Source: Caprella mutica | Taxonomy: Eukaryota; Arthropoda; Malacostraca; Amphipoda; Caprellidae | Assembly: GCA_947561585.1 (NCBI GenBank) | Contig: CANNZV010000422.1 | Coordinates: 372,994-436,993 of the forward strand | Reading direction: 5' to 3' | DNA length: 64,000 nucleotides | Shown: positions 10,828-23,808 of the stretch, piece after piece | Numbering within the stretch: position 1 is the stretch's first letter | Layout: each line of letters opens with the position of its first letter | Notes under the pieces: model-generated | Database searches by the model: none | Seen by the model: only the letters and a program-made list of their open reading frames with translations | Told to the model about the DNA's origin: nothing | Program-made: the position numbers and the translations under genes

Positions 10828-12614
10828 TTTCTGCTAAATGTACTCTAATCAAAAAGTTTCTGAATAATTAGTACCTTGAGACGTCAATGTACGCTGACGT
10901 CAGTTGTTCGTGAGTTTCTTAAACGGTCATTATATAAATAGTCTGCTAATAATGCCACCATTACTACGGCGACCAATTCGATAAATATTGCCAATAAATG
11001 GCCAGTCGATGCAAATTGGATTGCTGGATAAATAATCGCAAAACATGAAAAGCTCCTCGGTTAGTACACCGGAGACTCCAATTCCAGTCCCCACCCACCT
11101 CCCGTGCTAGTGTGAACAGAAAAATTTATCATTAAAGAAATTAATTTTACAGCTTATTTACCATTAATTAAAGAGGTTAATATTATATTATATTTACCAT
11201 TAATTAAACATGGTTAATTTACCTCTGAGTACATTGGAATAAAGACGTACCTATATGTTCCAACCTAATAAAAATTAATTTCTTAGAACCAATTAATTTT
11301 GTCGGCGAATTAACTTACTTAACACTTTATTTTAATGGACTGAAGTGGAACGTAGCGTGTTTTCATTGAATTAAATATGCGAGTTTGGACGCCTTCTCTA
11401 TATTTTCGTTAATTGCTTTATTTCTTAATTCAATTGGTTAATTAAATGATTAAGCAGGTATAGCATGTGAGATTCAGAAGAAAGTTTGATATTGAATAAA
11501 TTAGTAATGTGTTACAGGAGAATTCCTCTATAATGAATAAAATGTGGCTTCTTGAGATAGGAATTAGTTTGTAAAAGTGTATAGTTAACATTTTTCTTTA
11601 ATCTGCGATAAAATTGCCATTACTTTTCTTAAAACTAACTGCTTTCAAAAAAAATGAATCATCACAGTTTAGTTGGTAACTTTTGTATATTACTACCTAG
11701 CACCATTTATTTTATTTATTTACTACCCATCCACTCTATTATGGCGGCCAGAATTACTATGGACTTCCTAGCAGTCATTTTTTCTAGCAAACTATTAGGT
11801 AATAGGTTGGCGCTTATAAATTAGGTACGTAGTAAATCATAAATGCAGCATTAAAACTGTAAAATGCTCTATATTATTTATGTTAAAGGTTGTTCATAGT
11901 ACCATAACTATAGACTGACCTTATAATTGATATTTCCTAGTTAATTTCCCTCCAATTAATACCCTAATGACCAAATTATTGGAGGCTTCATAGTCTGAAA
12001 CTGGATCTGTCATTGAAACCTAAAATAAATACGATGTTCATATTAGCGTCAGGTTCAGTGTAGCTACTTACATGAATAAACTTACTAGCTACTAAGTACT
12101 ACCTATTTCTCGTCAAAGTATCTATACTCTCTACTTAGTTAACATCCCTCCCTTATTACATATAATGTAAATAGAACTAATCTATTTACCCAGTAGGTAC
12201 CTATTTTTTGATGCATATAGGCTGTTCATTCATCGTACTGTAGTGTAGAGTAAGTATACCGAGATAGGCCTAATTACGAAACAATTCTCCTTTGATATAA
12301 TAATAATTTATTGAACTAACTGTAAATTTTATATTAGAGTATTTTTTTAATAGACTAGTTTGAATAGTTAGGTAGGTACTATTGCCTCCACCTATTATTT
12401 TTCTTCTAACGAGGTAGCCATTATCATCTGCTGTTTCTAATTCATTATCAATTGCTATTATCAACCATTTTACCTACCTCAGTTTGTATTTGGTGGAAAT
12501 ATCCTGTTACATAATTACCTACATCCACTACCTATACTATCTGAGAATTCTGATTAACTAATTTAGCTCTTTAAAGTTTTAACTTATTATTCTGTCTTTT
12601 AGATTGTTTGATAT
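10828..12614. other. AT-rich sequence without genes
   Basis: A weak, eroded pogo-like end (ttacaggagaattcctctat) is near 11512. Otherwise nothing seen. Confidence 0.4.
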
Positions 12615-12709
12615 GAAGCCGTAATGTAGTTTTTGTATCAGCTAGTGTGTTGTACTGTACACTTCATGATTCTAATCATCTAATGACTTGGCAGGGGGGT
12701 TGGGGGGGG
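12615..12709 (-). repeat. Dispersed repeat family E, copy 3
   Basis: gtaatgtagtttttgtatc, gctagtgtgttgtac, cttcatgat and then a G-rich run correspond to copy 1 reversed. Confidence 0.65.
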
Positions 12710-13459
12710 GGATGAAGGCAGCACCCCCCTCTTCCTCCATATACATGTATCAATATATTTGATATCCGGGCGCTATCGGGCTGTTTTTAGACAGACCCCT
12801 TTTATGTAAATGAGTTAAGAATATTAGTATACAGTTTTTTATTCAGTCATTCTTTTATTATTCTTAGCTATTAATCTTGCAAGTAGACTATTATAACTAC
12901 CTATAAAGTGCTATTAATTAATTAAACTAAAGTAACTAGTACGTATTACCAAATTGGTAGCTACCTTCGAAATTTAGTCACTTTTATTATTTTATACATA
13001 GTAGTTATTCAATAGTATAAATATAATTACGTAATTGAAATACTTTTATTGGTTTGTTTTCTATGAAATTCACATGCACTTAATGTATGTATATTCTTTC
13101 ACAGACTACATACAATAATTTGCTTAATTTCAAAAGCTAAAATCCAGTTTGAGACTCAATGACCTGAAGCACGCAGCTACTTTATTTCCGTGAGTAAAAT
13201 TGCAAATAATTAGAATAATGTTTTGTTGTAGAAATTGAAAAAATATGATCAAATTCGTAATCAAATTAAATTATTTTCTGTAAAAAAATTCTAGACCTCG
13301 TTCTTATCTTTTCTTATCCTTTGAATATCAAATAATAAAGGTTTTGTTGCACAACAATTCAGCTGGTATGTATAACCATGTAGCCATTCTTCTCACTTGT
13401 TGCTTTTGAAACATCAGCTACCTTACGAAATATCCCGATATACCTTGGCTGAATTTGTG

Positions 13460-13863
13460 TCATTTCGGCTCTGGAAAGTCTTTCATGATGCCCCAAACTA
13501 CTTGGACAAATAGAGACACAAAGTGACCCTGAGTACTGCCTGCTTCATTGTAAATTGATGTAAATGACAGGCTCTCAGAGGCAAAGTGGGTCACAACACC
13601 ACCATCTACAGACTCTGCTGACCTCATCCTCACCTCACAATACCACTCACCATTCACAGTCTTCGTACTTTTGAATTCAGAAATGTTTTGAAGAAGTGTT
13701 CACTCGAATTGGCTATTTAGAAACTAAGAGAGTTTGCTCTTACAAAAAGAAGGCTCTGTAGAAGAGTATCTTTCACAGCCTTTGGGCAGATCTTTTGCAC
13801 TCCATGAGCGACAAGAGCAGCGACTTTATATATCTCGTGGTGTGAGAAGCAGTAAGCCGTGGA
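13460..13863 (-). pseudogene. Possible coding remnant, unidentified
   Basis: Two open blocks on the minus strand. 13863-13717 reads STAYCFSHHEIYKVAALVAH and ends at TAA; 13699-13460 includes VNGEWYCEVRMRSAES and ends FPEPK-stop. They could be one decayed frame with a stop and a frameshift. Amino-acid texture is protein-like, but no family is recognised and chance is possible. Confidence 0.22.
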
Positions 13864-15825
13864 TCACATCAGATTTGATGGATACGGGTGGTGTGTGTGC
13901 CTATAACAGATAGGCCTGCTTTTCTGGATATTTGGCCTAAGAGCTTTGGCCCTCACACTCAATTTCATATCAACGGCTTCGTATTTGCCAGGACATCTAG
14001 GATAGACTAGAGTCTATAAATGACAGAGATAATGATGAGTTAGACGAGGGAGTCCCATTTGTGTTGATGATTACCTTATTATTATCTGCAACTGTATCTT
14101 GTGATTCGCTTCTTGGTTATTTTTAGTGTCATTCTCGATTCTTATTTATTCTGTTCTATGTTGCATTATATATGATCACATGGAATAATAAATCACTGCT
14201 GTCTATGTTTAGGATGGAAGAGACTCGTCATTGCTTTATATCACTCATATGGGAGACTGGCAAGAGTGAAAGCTTCTATAAATAATAATAAAAGGCAGCC
14301 TTACTTGAGTAGAGGAAAATATGATATAGAAAGCAGCATTCGACATAGAAGGTGAGTACAGTCTGCAGCAAAAAAGTGTGTACCTAAAAAAGTGCTAAAA
14401 ACAAACATATTCTACACAAAATAAACATACACATAGTAAGTAGGCAGACTTCTCTACATAGGCATCATCCACACAATACACATAGCAGCAGTTTCACATA
14501 GTGTGGGCTACCTAGAAGCAAGCGCTCAGTGCAAACTTTCTCTCAGCAAACTTAGTCTGAATCCCTGAGGCAAAGAGTTTTAAATCCACTGCAAGTACAG
14601 TCACTAATGGATTTAACTGCCTCTCACAGCTATGCCAAGTGATGGCGGTGCTTTGTGAACAACTGTTTGTGATTTATTGTGATGAAGAAGTTATTTTCCC
14701 CAGAATTTGTAGGATTGTTACAAAACACGGGAATTAAGGGAGCTGTCGGAGTGTTATGCTCTCCTTCCGATCGATACTTTCATAGGATTCTCACCTACAA
14801 AATCTTCAGAAAATATCCCTATGGGTTCTTTCTCTCTCTGGAAATATTATCCGTATAGACTATTTTCAAAGATAAATAACCAATCTTTGCTTCTGATTCC
14901 GTATGAGTGAAGATTAGGAGTCTTATAAACCGAGAGGCTGGTTTGAAGTTTTGGATGAAGTCGAGACGAAGACATATTATGAAGTTGTGAATGGAGAGTG
15001 GAGGAGTTAGGAGAGACAAACTTTGTATCACACCTGTCATCCTTCTGGTGGTGTGTCTGTGTGTATGTGTGTGTGGGGGGGGGTGTGATGGGGGAATGGT
15101 GGGTAAAGGAGGGATATTAGAATCATGGTGGAGAAATGATTGATTGACCAGGTAAGTGAATAATTAGTAGATTAATTAAGGGGTTGATTGATTAATCACT
15201 TAGTTGATTCACAATTTGCTAGATGATAATGTTATTAGTTAATCATTTCAAATAGTTACATAATTTGTCTTGCAGATGCTAAATCTATAAATATAATTAA
15301 TCTACTTACTATTTATGGATGGAATCGAAGATCGCTGCACAGCTTATCATTGGCAGCTATTATTTATTAAATGACTAACTTATACCTCAATTTGATGTAT
15401 AGATTCGCATATCCTGGTTTGGCTTTCATCAATTTATAATAGGCCATTATCGGCGCTGACCTTTTGGCCGTTTCTTTGTAGAGGTTATTATATTTCACAT
15501 TATTGTGTTGGCATTATAAAGATAATGGCGAAGAATTTACTCAAATAACAAAATGTCCATTGTTTAAACAATAGCATATGAATTATTTTTGTTATATGTA
15601 CCAAAGTTATATTTATGACATGACCTAAAAAATAGAACCTATATCTACTTGAGATAATTTACACTGACAATTTGTTTGATTTCTATTTTAACAAACTTTT
15701 TAGCATGAAACATATTGCCAATATGCATCATCTATATTCTCCATCTTTTACAATGTAAAACAATTAATGTTCAGGGGTGCCGGAGAAAAGAAAGAGGTGT
15801 ACGAGGAAAACACATTAAAAAACAC
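13864..15825. other. Unique sequence, no supported gene
   Basis: Apart from the 43-nt exon candidate, a donor-like CAG|GTAAGT at 15149-15154 lacks a convincing exon. A G run sits near 15076. Confidence 0.4.
14795..14837 (-). other. Candidate 43-nt exon
   Basis: The acceptor-like ggataatatttccag is followed by 43 nt open as REKEPIGIFSEDFV, then donor-like GTAG|GTGAGA. No matching neighbour exon was found, so this is only a splice-signal candidate. Confidence 0.2.
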
Positions 15826-16566
15826 TGATCTACAGTGTCTCCAGGCCTCACCATCTTTTCTACAGGCCTCACCATCTACAGTGTCTACAGGCCTCATCAT
15901 CTACAATGTCGACAGGCCTCATCATCTACAATGTCGACAGGCCTCATCATCTACAGTGTCTACAGGCCTCATCATCTACAGCGTCTACAGGCCTCATCAT
16001 CTACAATGTCGACAGGCCTCATCATCTACAGTGTCTACAGGCCTCATCATCTACATTGTCTACAGGCCTCACCATCTACAGTTTCTATAGGCCTCATCAT
16101 CTACAGTGTCTCCAGGCCTCATCATCTACAGTGTCTACAGGCGTTATCATCTACAGTGTCTACAGGCCTCATCGTCTACAGGCCTCATCATCTACAGTGT
16201 CGACAGGCATCATCATCTACAGCGTCTACAGGCCTCATCATCTACAGTGTCTACAGGCCTCATCATCTACAGTGTTTACAGGCCTCATCATCTACAGTGT
16301 CTACAGGCCTCATTACCTACAGTGTCTACAGGCCTCATCATCTACAGTGTCTACAGGCCTCATCATCTACAGTGTCTACAGGCCTCATCATCTACAGTGT
16401 CAACATACATCACCATCATCATCTACAGCGTCTACAACCCTCATCATCTACAGTGTTGACAGGCCTCATCATCTACAGTGTCTACAGGCCTCATCATCTA
16501 CAGTGTCTCCAGGCCTCATCATCTACAGTGTCTCCAGGCCTCATCATCTACAGTGTCTCCAGGCCA
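15826..16566. repeat. 25-bp minisatellite, about 29 copies
   Basis: Unit ctacaggcctcatcat plus ctacagtgt, with gtcgacagg and gtctccagg variants. The same family occurs inverted at 52005-53545. The overlapping 100-290 residue ORFs are array artefacts. Confidence 0.97.
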
Positions 16567-16825
16567 CATCTCATGCTGCATTCTCTTCAACCAAGTGGCC
16601 TAAAAAACATATACGATAGAGTTCAAGTTCCCGTTTTTAGATTAGATTTACATAAGAGCTTCAGAAAGTTCGAACCTAAAAGGGACACGAAGACGAACTT
16701 CAAATGGTAAAAATGTAACTGAGATCCAATAAATGCTGCAGAGATGGATAGGAGTATTTGAGAAGAGGAGTGTGCAGTGAGGGAGGAGAAAAGAATGCAT
16801 TCTATTTTGACAGAAATGCAGTTGG

Positions 16826-17508
16826 AAGAGGTGTATTCACTCCTAACTGCTATATAGAAGAGGTGTATTCACTCCTAACTGCTATATAGAAGAGGTGTGT
16901 TCACTCCTAACTGCTATATAGAAGAGGTGTATTCACTCCTAACTGCTATATAGAAGAGGTGTATTCACTTCTAACTGCTATATAGAAGAGGTGTATTCAC
17001 TTCTAACTGCTATATAGAAGAGGTGTATTCACTTCTAACTGCTATATAGAAGAAGTGTATTCACTCCTAACTGCTATATAGAAGAGGTGTATTCACTTCT
17101 AACTGCTATATAGAAGAGGTGTATTCACTTCTAACTGCTATATAGAAGAGGTGTATTCACTTCTAACTGCTATATAGAAGAGGTGTATTCACTTCTAACT
17201 GCTATATAGAAGAGGTGTATTCACTCCTAACTGCTATATAGAAGAGGTGTATTCACTTCTAACTGCTATATAGAAGAGGTGTATTCACTCCTAACTGCTA
17301 TATAGAAGAGGTGTATTCACTTCTAACTGCTATATAGAAGAGGTGTATTCACTTCTAACTGCTATATAGAAGAGGTGTATTCACTCCTAACTGCTATATA
17401 GAAGAGGTGTATTCACTCCTAACTGCTATATAGAAGAGGTGTATTCACTTCTAACTGCTATATAGAAGAGATGTATTCACTCCTTACTGCTATATAGAAG
17501 AGGTGTAT
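16826..17508. repeat. 32-bp minisatellite, about 21 copies
   Basis: Unit gaagaggtgtattcact followed by cctaactgctatata, with C/T alternation at one site. Confidence 0.97.
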
Positions 17509-17965
17509 GCGTCACATGGTATACACATGTAATTAATGCGTTGCATGCGTCACATGGTATACACATGTTTTAAATGTGTATGCGTCACATGGTATACACA
17601 TGTTTTAAATGTGTATGCGTCACATGGTATACACATGTTTTAAATGTGTATGCGTCACATGGTATACACATGTAATTAATGCGTTGCATGCGTCACATGG
17701 TACACACATGGTTTGTTAGCGTATGCGCCACATGGTACACACATGGTTTGTTAGCGTATGCGCCACATGATACACACATGGTTTGTTAGCGTATGCGCCA
17801 CATGGTACACACATGGTTTGTTAGCGTATGCGCCACATGGTACACACATGGTTTGTTAGCGTATGCGCCACATGGTACACACATGGTTTGTTAGCGTATG
17901 CGCCACATGGTACACACATGGTTTGTTAGCGTATGCGCCACATGGTACACACATGGTTTGTTAGC
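17504..17965. repeat. 35-bp minisatellite in two blocks
   Basis: Block one (about 5 copies) carries tgcgtcacatggtatacaca and tgttttaaatgtgta. Block two from about 17690 (8 copies) carries tgcgccacatggtacacaca and tggtttgttagcgta. Both keep a 35-bp period and follow the 32-bp array without a gap. Confidence 0.95.
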
Positions 17966-18334
17966 AGGGCGTATGTTTTTCGTATGCAAATAACGTTTTA
18001 AAACTCCTAAGACTTGCAATGACATCTTGCAATTTGGCTCTCAGTGGCACATTATTCTAACATTTTATTTCATTGTGTTGTCGATATTGGTGTATGTGCG
18101 GCGCTTACCCTAGTCTGATGGGGCTATCAATATAGATTTAGTGGGCCGCTATGAGACGAATACAAAAATAGGCCAAATATCCTCCACGGGCACATTAGGC
18201 TTGTCTCTCTCCCTCTCTCTTCCATATTTACTTTATTCTCCGTTCTCTTCTGTGAGAATGCAATCAGTGAATATTACTTTGAGTGTTAGGATTAAGGAGG
18301 GGGGGGGGGGGAGTGAAATATGAACTTGGTGTAC
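17966..18334. other. Unique sequence with pyrimidine stretch and G run
   Basis: A ctctccctctctcttcc tract near 18206 and a G run near 18299; no gene seen. Confidence 0.4.
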
Positions 18335-18519
18335 TTGCAACTTTTAAATGATCGATAATTTTAATATTCCAATCATATAAGAAATAGTATATAATAATTA
18401 TTATTTAATTGGTTATACCTGCAGGTATCATGGATACCAATTAAAATAACCATGTGACATATCAATTATTTTTTACGATTTAAAATATGGAATTGTTCCA
18501 TTGCTCGTAGCTTACCCTA
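18335..18519. mobile_element. Foldback MITE, family A, copy 3 (degraded)
   Basis: The right end cgtagcttaccct, inner tcatataagaaa and the central acctgcaggtatcatggata hairpin are recognisable. The left end is eroded. Confidence 0.6.
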
Positions 18520-19166
18520 CTTCATTATCCTATTCAGAATTTGCTACTTCTTCAATCTGCACTTTATAGTTTAGATTGTCAGCATACTTCTCTGATTTGC
18601 ATGGAAGACACGTTATCTCTTTTGCGATAAAATAATAAAAAGAAAATCAAATGCTGGTCCTTCGATTTATTCTTTTAAGTTGAAAGAACAGCATATCTTC
18701 CTGACAGCTCTGTTTTCAATGAAGACATCCAGGTGTTTGTGGGTTCAGACCCTTCTCCTCCCCATTTTACTTCCACCACTCCCCCCTCTCTTCCTTCACC
18801 TCTCCTCCTCCTACCTCTCCCCCTCCTCCTCCGTCTTCTATTCAAGAAACACATCGTTTGTGTATAACAAATTGGTGAGGGAGAAGGTAGGTAGGTACCA
18901 CCCCTAATATTTCATGGCGTTCCAAAATGGCGCGCCGAATTTATCCAAATGCCCCTCACAGTTTCTGAACAATAGCCACGCCAATAAATTGGCTGTGCAA
19001 TATCTTATGAATTATCATGTCTTGGCTTCGAAAAAGATCACCGGAATTCGGCCAAAGAAACAAAGACTGCTGTGATGGATGAAGACTTCGTATACAACCT
19101 TAGTTCTATCGTAAATTGTGACACTAGACCAACTTTATGTTCTGGAATGAACCCCAACGTCAAATA
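18520..19166. other. Unique sequence, pyrimidine-rich block
   Basis: 18750-18840 is C/T-rich and explains the open frame there. No gene supported. Confidence 0.4.
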
Positions 19167-20275
19167 GCTGCTAGAGCACAGTGCGCACATGTGTTAAATA
19201 GCTCCTTGAGCACAGTGCACACATATGTAAAATAAGTGCTAGAGCACAGTGCGCGCACACTTTAAATAGCTGCTAGAGCACAGTGCGCACACATTTAAAT
19301 AGCTGCTAGAGCACAGTGCGCACATGTCTTAAATAGCTCTTGGAGCACAGTGCACACATGTGTTAAATAGCTCTTAGAGCACAGTGCGCACACACTTAAA
19401 ATAGCTCATAGAGCACAGTGCGCACATGTGTTAAATAGCTCCTATAGCACAGTGCGCACATTTTTTAAATAGCTCCTAGAGCACAGTGCGCACACACTTA
19501 AAATAGCTGCTAGAGCACAGTGCACACACATGTTATATAACTTCTTGGCTAGAGACGGAGCACAGAGCGCACACATGTTAAATAGCTTTTTGGATAGAGC
19601 ACAGTGTGCACACACGTTATCTAATTGATTAGCTTGAGACAGAGCACAGGGCACACACATGTATGTAAGACTGAAATCGCAGTGCGCACCAGTGATGAAT
19701 GGCTGCTGGACTAGTAGTATAGGAGCACAGTGCGCATCAATGCTAAATAACTGCTTGCTAGTCTAGCAGCACAGTGTGCACTAGTGTTGAAAAACTGCTG
19801 GGCTATTTCAAGAACACAGTGCGCACCAGGACTGTAAGACTGCTGGGCTAGTATAGGAGCACAGTGCGCACTAGTGTTGAAAAACTGCTGGGCTATTTCA
19901 AGAGCACAGTGCGCACCAGGACTGTAAGACTGCTGGGCTAGTATAGGAGCACAGTGCACACCAATGTTAAATAACTACTTGCTAGTATAGGAGCACAGTG
20001 CGCACCAGTGCTGAAAGGCTACTGGCCTAGTATTGGAGCACAGTGCGCACCAGTGCTGAAAGGCTGCGGGGCTAGTATTGGAACACAGTGCGCACCAGTG
20101 CTGAATGGTTACTGGCCTAGTCTAGGAGCACAGTGCGCACTAGTACTGAATAACTGATGGGCTAGTTTAGGAGCACAGTGCGCACTAGTACTGAATAACT
20201 GATGTGCTAGTTTTGGAGCACAGTGTGCACTAGTACTGAATAACTGATGAACTAGTTTGGGAGCACAGTGCACAT
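19167..20275. repeat. Variable 32-43 bp minisatellite around gagcacagtgcgcaca
   Basis: About 30 copies of the core gagcacagtgcgcac with linkers changing from tttaaatagctgcta on the left to ggctagtataggagcac on the right, so the array evolves along its length. Confidence 0.93.
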
Positions 20276-22083
20276 CCTTTTCCTGAACTAATAATCGTTA
20301 GAATTGCAATTGTTTTCGCTTGAGCAATGACTGGTGGGCGTGCATCGTTACTGGCGTGAGGGAGTGTTTTCTCCATACGCCACACACGCATCACACCACC
20401 AACTTAGTTTAAAGAAGCGCAGATTTAGCTCTCTTTTTAAGCTTAGTCAAACGCATAAAGCGACTGAGCCTTTTATGCGCCAGTCATTTTTAGCATCATA
20501 ATTCACTGCCACTGGCAGTTCATTCATTGTTAAGCCAAACAAAGTCCGTCCAAATGCAAAGAATTAGCAGGGGTCTTTGTGCTCCCCCCATAAATTCTCC
20601 AGCACAAATGAGGGCTGAAAGCGCCATCTAGCGGACAAGCTGCACACTTCGCTCAGCCTGGATTTGTTCTCATTCCAAGTATTTCAGCGTGCATCCTTCG
20701 TGTGAAATTTCCGCTTCAAACGAACTTTTAAATCGGGAAGATTAGAATATGTGTTTTGCGAATTTGAAAAAGGTGGATGGATCTCATTTTAAAGATTTTT
20801 GCTAATATTCCAAGCGATTTTATCTACGCAAATACTATTGTTATTTAATTCAATAGAATTGTTGAAGTTGATAGAATAATAGTTCTGCTTGAAATACTTT
20901 AATTCTATCAGATATATAAATCATAGTACTAAATGGTTATTGACAATTAAATGTGTTGATCTAAATAAAAGTCAGATGGAGAAGAGTACGCAACTTAGTG
21001 AGCAGATATTGGATTCCACGTCTAACTATTATAACAACGACTTTACAACAGATTTAATCAACGGGAAGAGTTTGGGAAGAAATGTTCTGAAACGTATTGA
21101 AGTACTCCTAACAGTCAATTGGCAGCAATCTTTTGAAAGTGTCAATTGAAATCACTCCAGAGTATTTCTATAGCCTCAGACTCTTTCATTATTCCTCATA
21201 ATTCCGAGCAGATTTCCCTCTCTCATTTGGGTAGAATTTTGACACACGATTGCGTCCTAAGTGCATTTGGTAAGGTGTTAAGGCCATTGTTTCACTGTGG
21301 CTCTGTTTTGAAATTCCAAAGGAAACTAGCGGAGAGAAGGCCGGGGGACGAAGGGGTGGGTGGAAGCTCCAAAAGGGGGTCGGAAGGGGCCTTCGAATCA
21401 ATATCTTCTCGACGAGAGCAGGGTACAATCGTGCACAGAAGTGTTTGAGTAATGGCCTCATGCTAATCCTACGAAGATGCTCGGAAATAGCATTGTTCGC
21501 CGTTATTGGTGTGTGTGTGGGAGCGGTCATTTGTAGTATTTGAGGATGGTACATGTATCATATACACTCTACAAAGAAGCCTCTTAGAATAGGCCTGTTT
21601 TTCTCAAAATATCTTAAGCCAGATGATCTCACAGATAGTCTAAATAAATAGCAAATGGTTGGTTAGTTTGCAAATTTATTGATTGAATTACAACACTGGA
21701 GATAGAAATCCAGATTTCACTGCCCAGATAAAGTCTCTGCTATAAATTGACTCTAGTTCTAACTCTTTGGGATTTATATAACACTAATGGTTTAACAGTC
21801 ATTACAGCTATCGAAAAGTAAGGATATAAATCCTGGGAGTGCTAGAAGGATTCATATAGAGTATCATTAGGATGTGGGTAGAGAAATCACAAAGGAGGTT
21901 GTTATAACTTTGTGCTCTGACTTACTTTCTCATATATAAATCAGGCAGAGTAGCTTATTTTCTTCTATTTGTCTTGCCGTTACTTTTGGTTTGATAAGCT
22001 TTGAAGGATTAATTTAGTTGATTGACTTATTCCACCGCTAGAGTCACGTTAAAGAAATGTATTTTGAGTGAAGTGGTAACAGA
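20276..22083. other. Unique, higher-complexity region
   Basis: Mixed composition at 20300-20700 and 21140-21560 with overlapping short ORFs on both strands, more like conserved noncoding DNA than exons. No splice-supported exon found. Confidence 0.4.
20621..20634 (+). promoter_or_regulatory. CTCF-like 14-mer, copy 1
   Basis: GCGCCATCTAGCGG resembles the known CTCF core (GCGCC-N-CTAG-GG type). It is identical to 51776-51789 and stands in unique, conserved-looking sequence. Confidence 0.35.
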
Positions 22084-23808
22084 GCAATAGGGACAGTAGA
22101 GACTATAGAGTGAAGTACCCACAGAGCAATAGGGATAGTAGGGACAATAGAGTGAAGTACCCACAGAGCAATAGGGATAGTAGAGACTATAGAGTGAAGT
22201 ACCCTCAGAGCAATAGGGATAGTAGGGACAATAGAGTGAAGTGCACTCAGAGCAATAGGGACAGTAGAGACTATAGAGTGAAGTACCCTCAGAGCAATAG
22301 GGATAGTAGGGACAATAGAGTGAAGTGCACTCAGAGCAATAGGGACAGTAGAGACAATAGAGTGAAGTGCCCACAGAGCAATAGGGATAGTAGAGACTAT
22401 AGAGTGAAGTACCCTCAGAGCAATAGGGATAGTAGGGACAATAGAGTGAAGTGCACTCAGAGCAATAGGGACAGTAGAGACAATAGAGTGAAGTGCCCAC
22501 AGAGCAATAGGGATAGTAGGGACAATAGAGTGAAGTGCCCACAGAGCAATAGGGACAGTAGAGACAATAGAGTGAAGTGCCCACAGAGCAATAGGGACAG
22601 TAGAGACAATAGAGTGAAGTGCCCACAGAGCAATAGGGACAGTAGAGACAATAGAGTGAAGTGCCCACAGAGCAATAGGGATAGTAGAGACAATAGAGTG
22701 AAGTGACCAAAGAGCAATAGGGATAGTAGATATAATAGAGTGAAGTGCCCACAGAGCAATAGGGATAGTAGGGACAATAGAGTGAAGTGCACTCAGAGCA
22801 ATAGGGACAGTAGAGACAATAGAGTGAAGTGCCCACAGAGCAATAGGGATAGTAGAGACAATAGAGTGAAGTGCCCACAGAGCAATAGGGACAGTAGATA
22901 TAATAGAGTGAAGTGCCCACAGAGCAATAGGGATAGAAGAGACAATAGAATGAAGTGCCCACAGAGCAATAGGGATAGTAGAGACAATAGAGTGAAGTGC
23001 CCGCAGAGCAATAGGGATAGTAGAGACAATAGAGTGAAGTGCACTCAGAGCAATAGGGACAGTAGAGACAATAGAGTGAAGTGCCCACAGAGCAATAGGG
23101 ATAGTAGAGACAATAGAGTGAAGTGCCCACAGAGCAATAGGGACAGTAGATATAATAGAGTGAAGTGCCCACAGAGCAATAGGGACAGTAGATATAATAG
23201 AGTGAAGTGCCCACAGAGCAATAGGGATAGAAGAGACAATAGAATGAAGTGCCCACAGAGCAATAGGGATAGTAGAGACAATAGAGTGAAGTGCACTCAG
23301 AGCAATAGGGATAGTAGGGACAATAGAGTGAAGTGCCCACAGAGCAATAGGGACAGTAGATATAATAGAGTGAAGTGCCCACAGAGCAATAGGGACAGTA
23401 GATATAATAGAGTGAAGTGCCCACAGAGCAATAGGGATAGAAGAGACAATAGAATGAAGTGCCCACAGAGCAATAGGGATAGTAGAGACAATAGAGTGAA
23501 GTGCACTCAGAGCAATAGGGATAGTAGGGACAATAGAGTGAAGTGCACTCAGAGCAATAGGGACAGTAGAGACAATAGAGTGAAGTGCCCACAGAGCAAT
23601 AGGGATAGTAGAGACAATAGAGTGAAGTGCCCACAGAGCAATAGGGACAGTAGATATAATAGAGTGAAGTGCCCACAGAGCAATAGGGATAGAAGAGACA
23701 ATAGAATGAAGTGCCCACAGAGCAATAGGGATAGTAGAGACAATAGAGTGAAGTGCCCGCAGAGCAATAGGGACAGTAGAGACAATAGAGTGAAGTGCCC
23801 ACAAAGTG
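22084..23808. repeat. 42-bp minisatellite, about 41 copies
   Basis: The unit includes cccacagagcaatagggac and agtagagacaatagagtgaa. With a 42-bp period and no stops in several frames, it yields open frames of up to 626 codons on both strands; these are artefacts. The array is interrupted by the foldback element and resumes for one unit at about 25089-25130. Confidence 0.97.

Noticed and set aside
15090..15154. Exon ending at CAG|GTAAGT (15149)
   Set aside because: Stops in the plausible frames and no acceptor upstream.
21146..21554. Overlapping 100- and 121-codon ORFs on opposite strands
   Set aside because: No splice context or recognisable domain; mixed-composition DNA can give such frames by chance.
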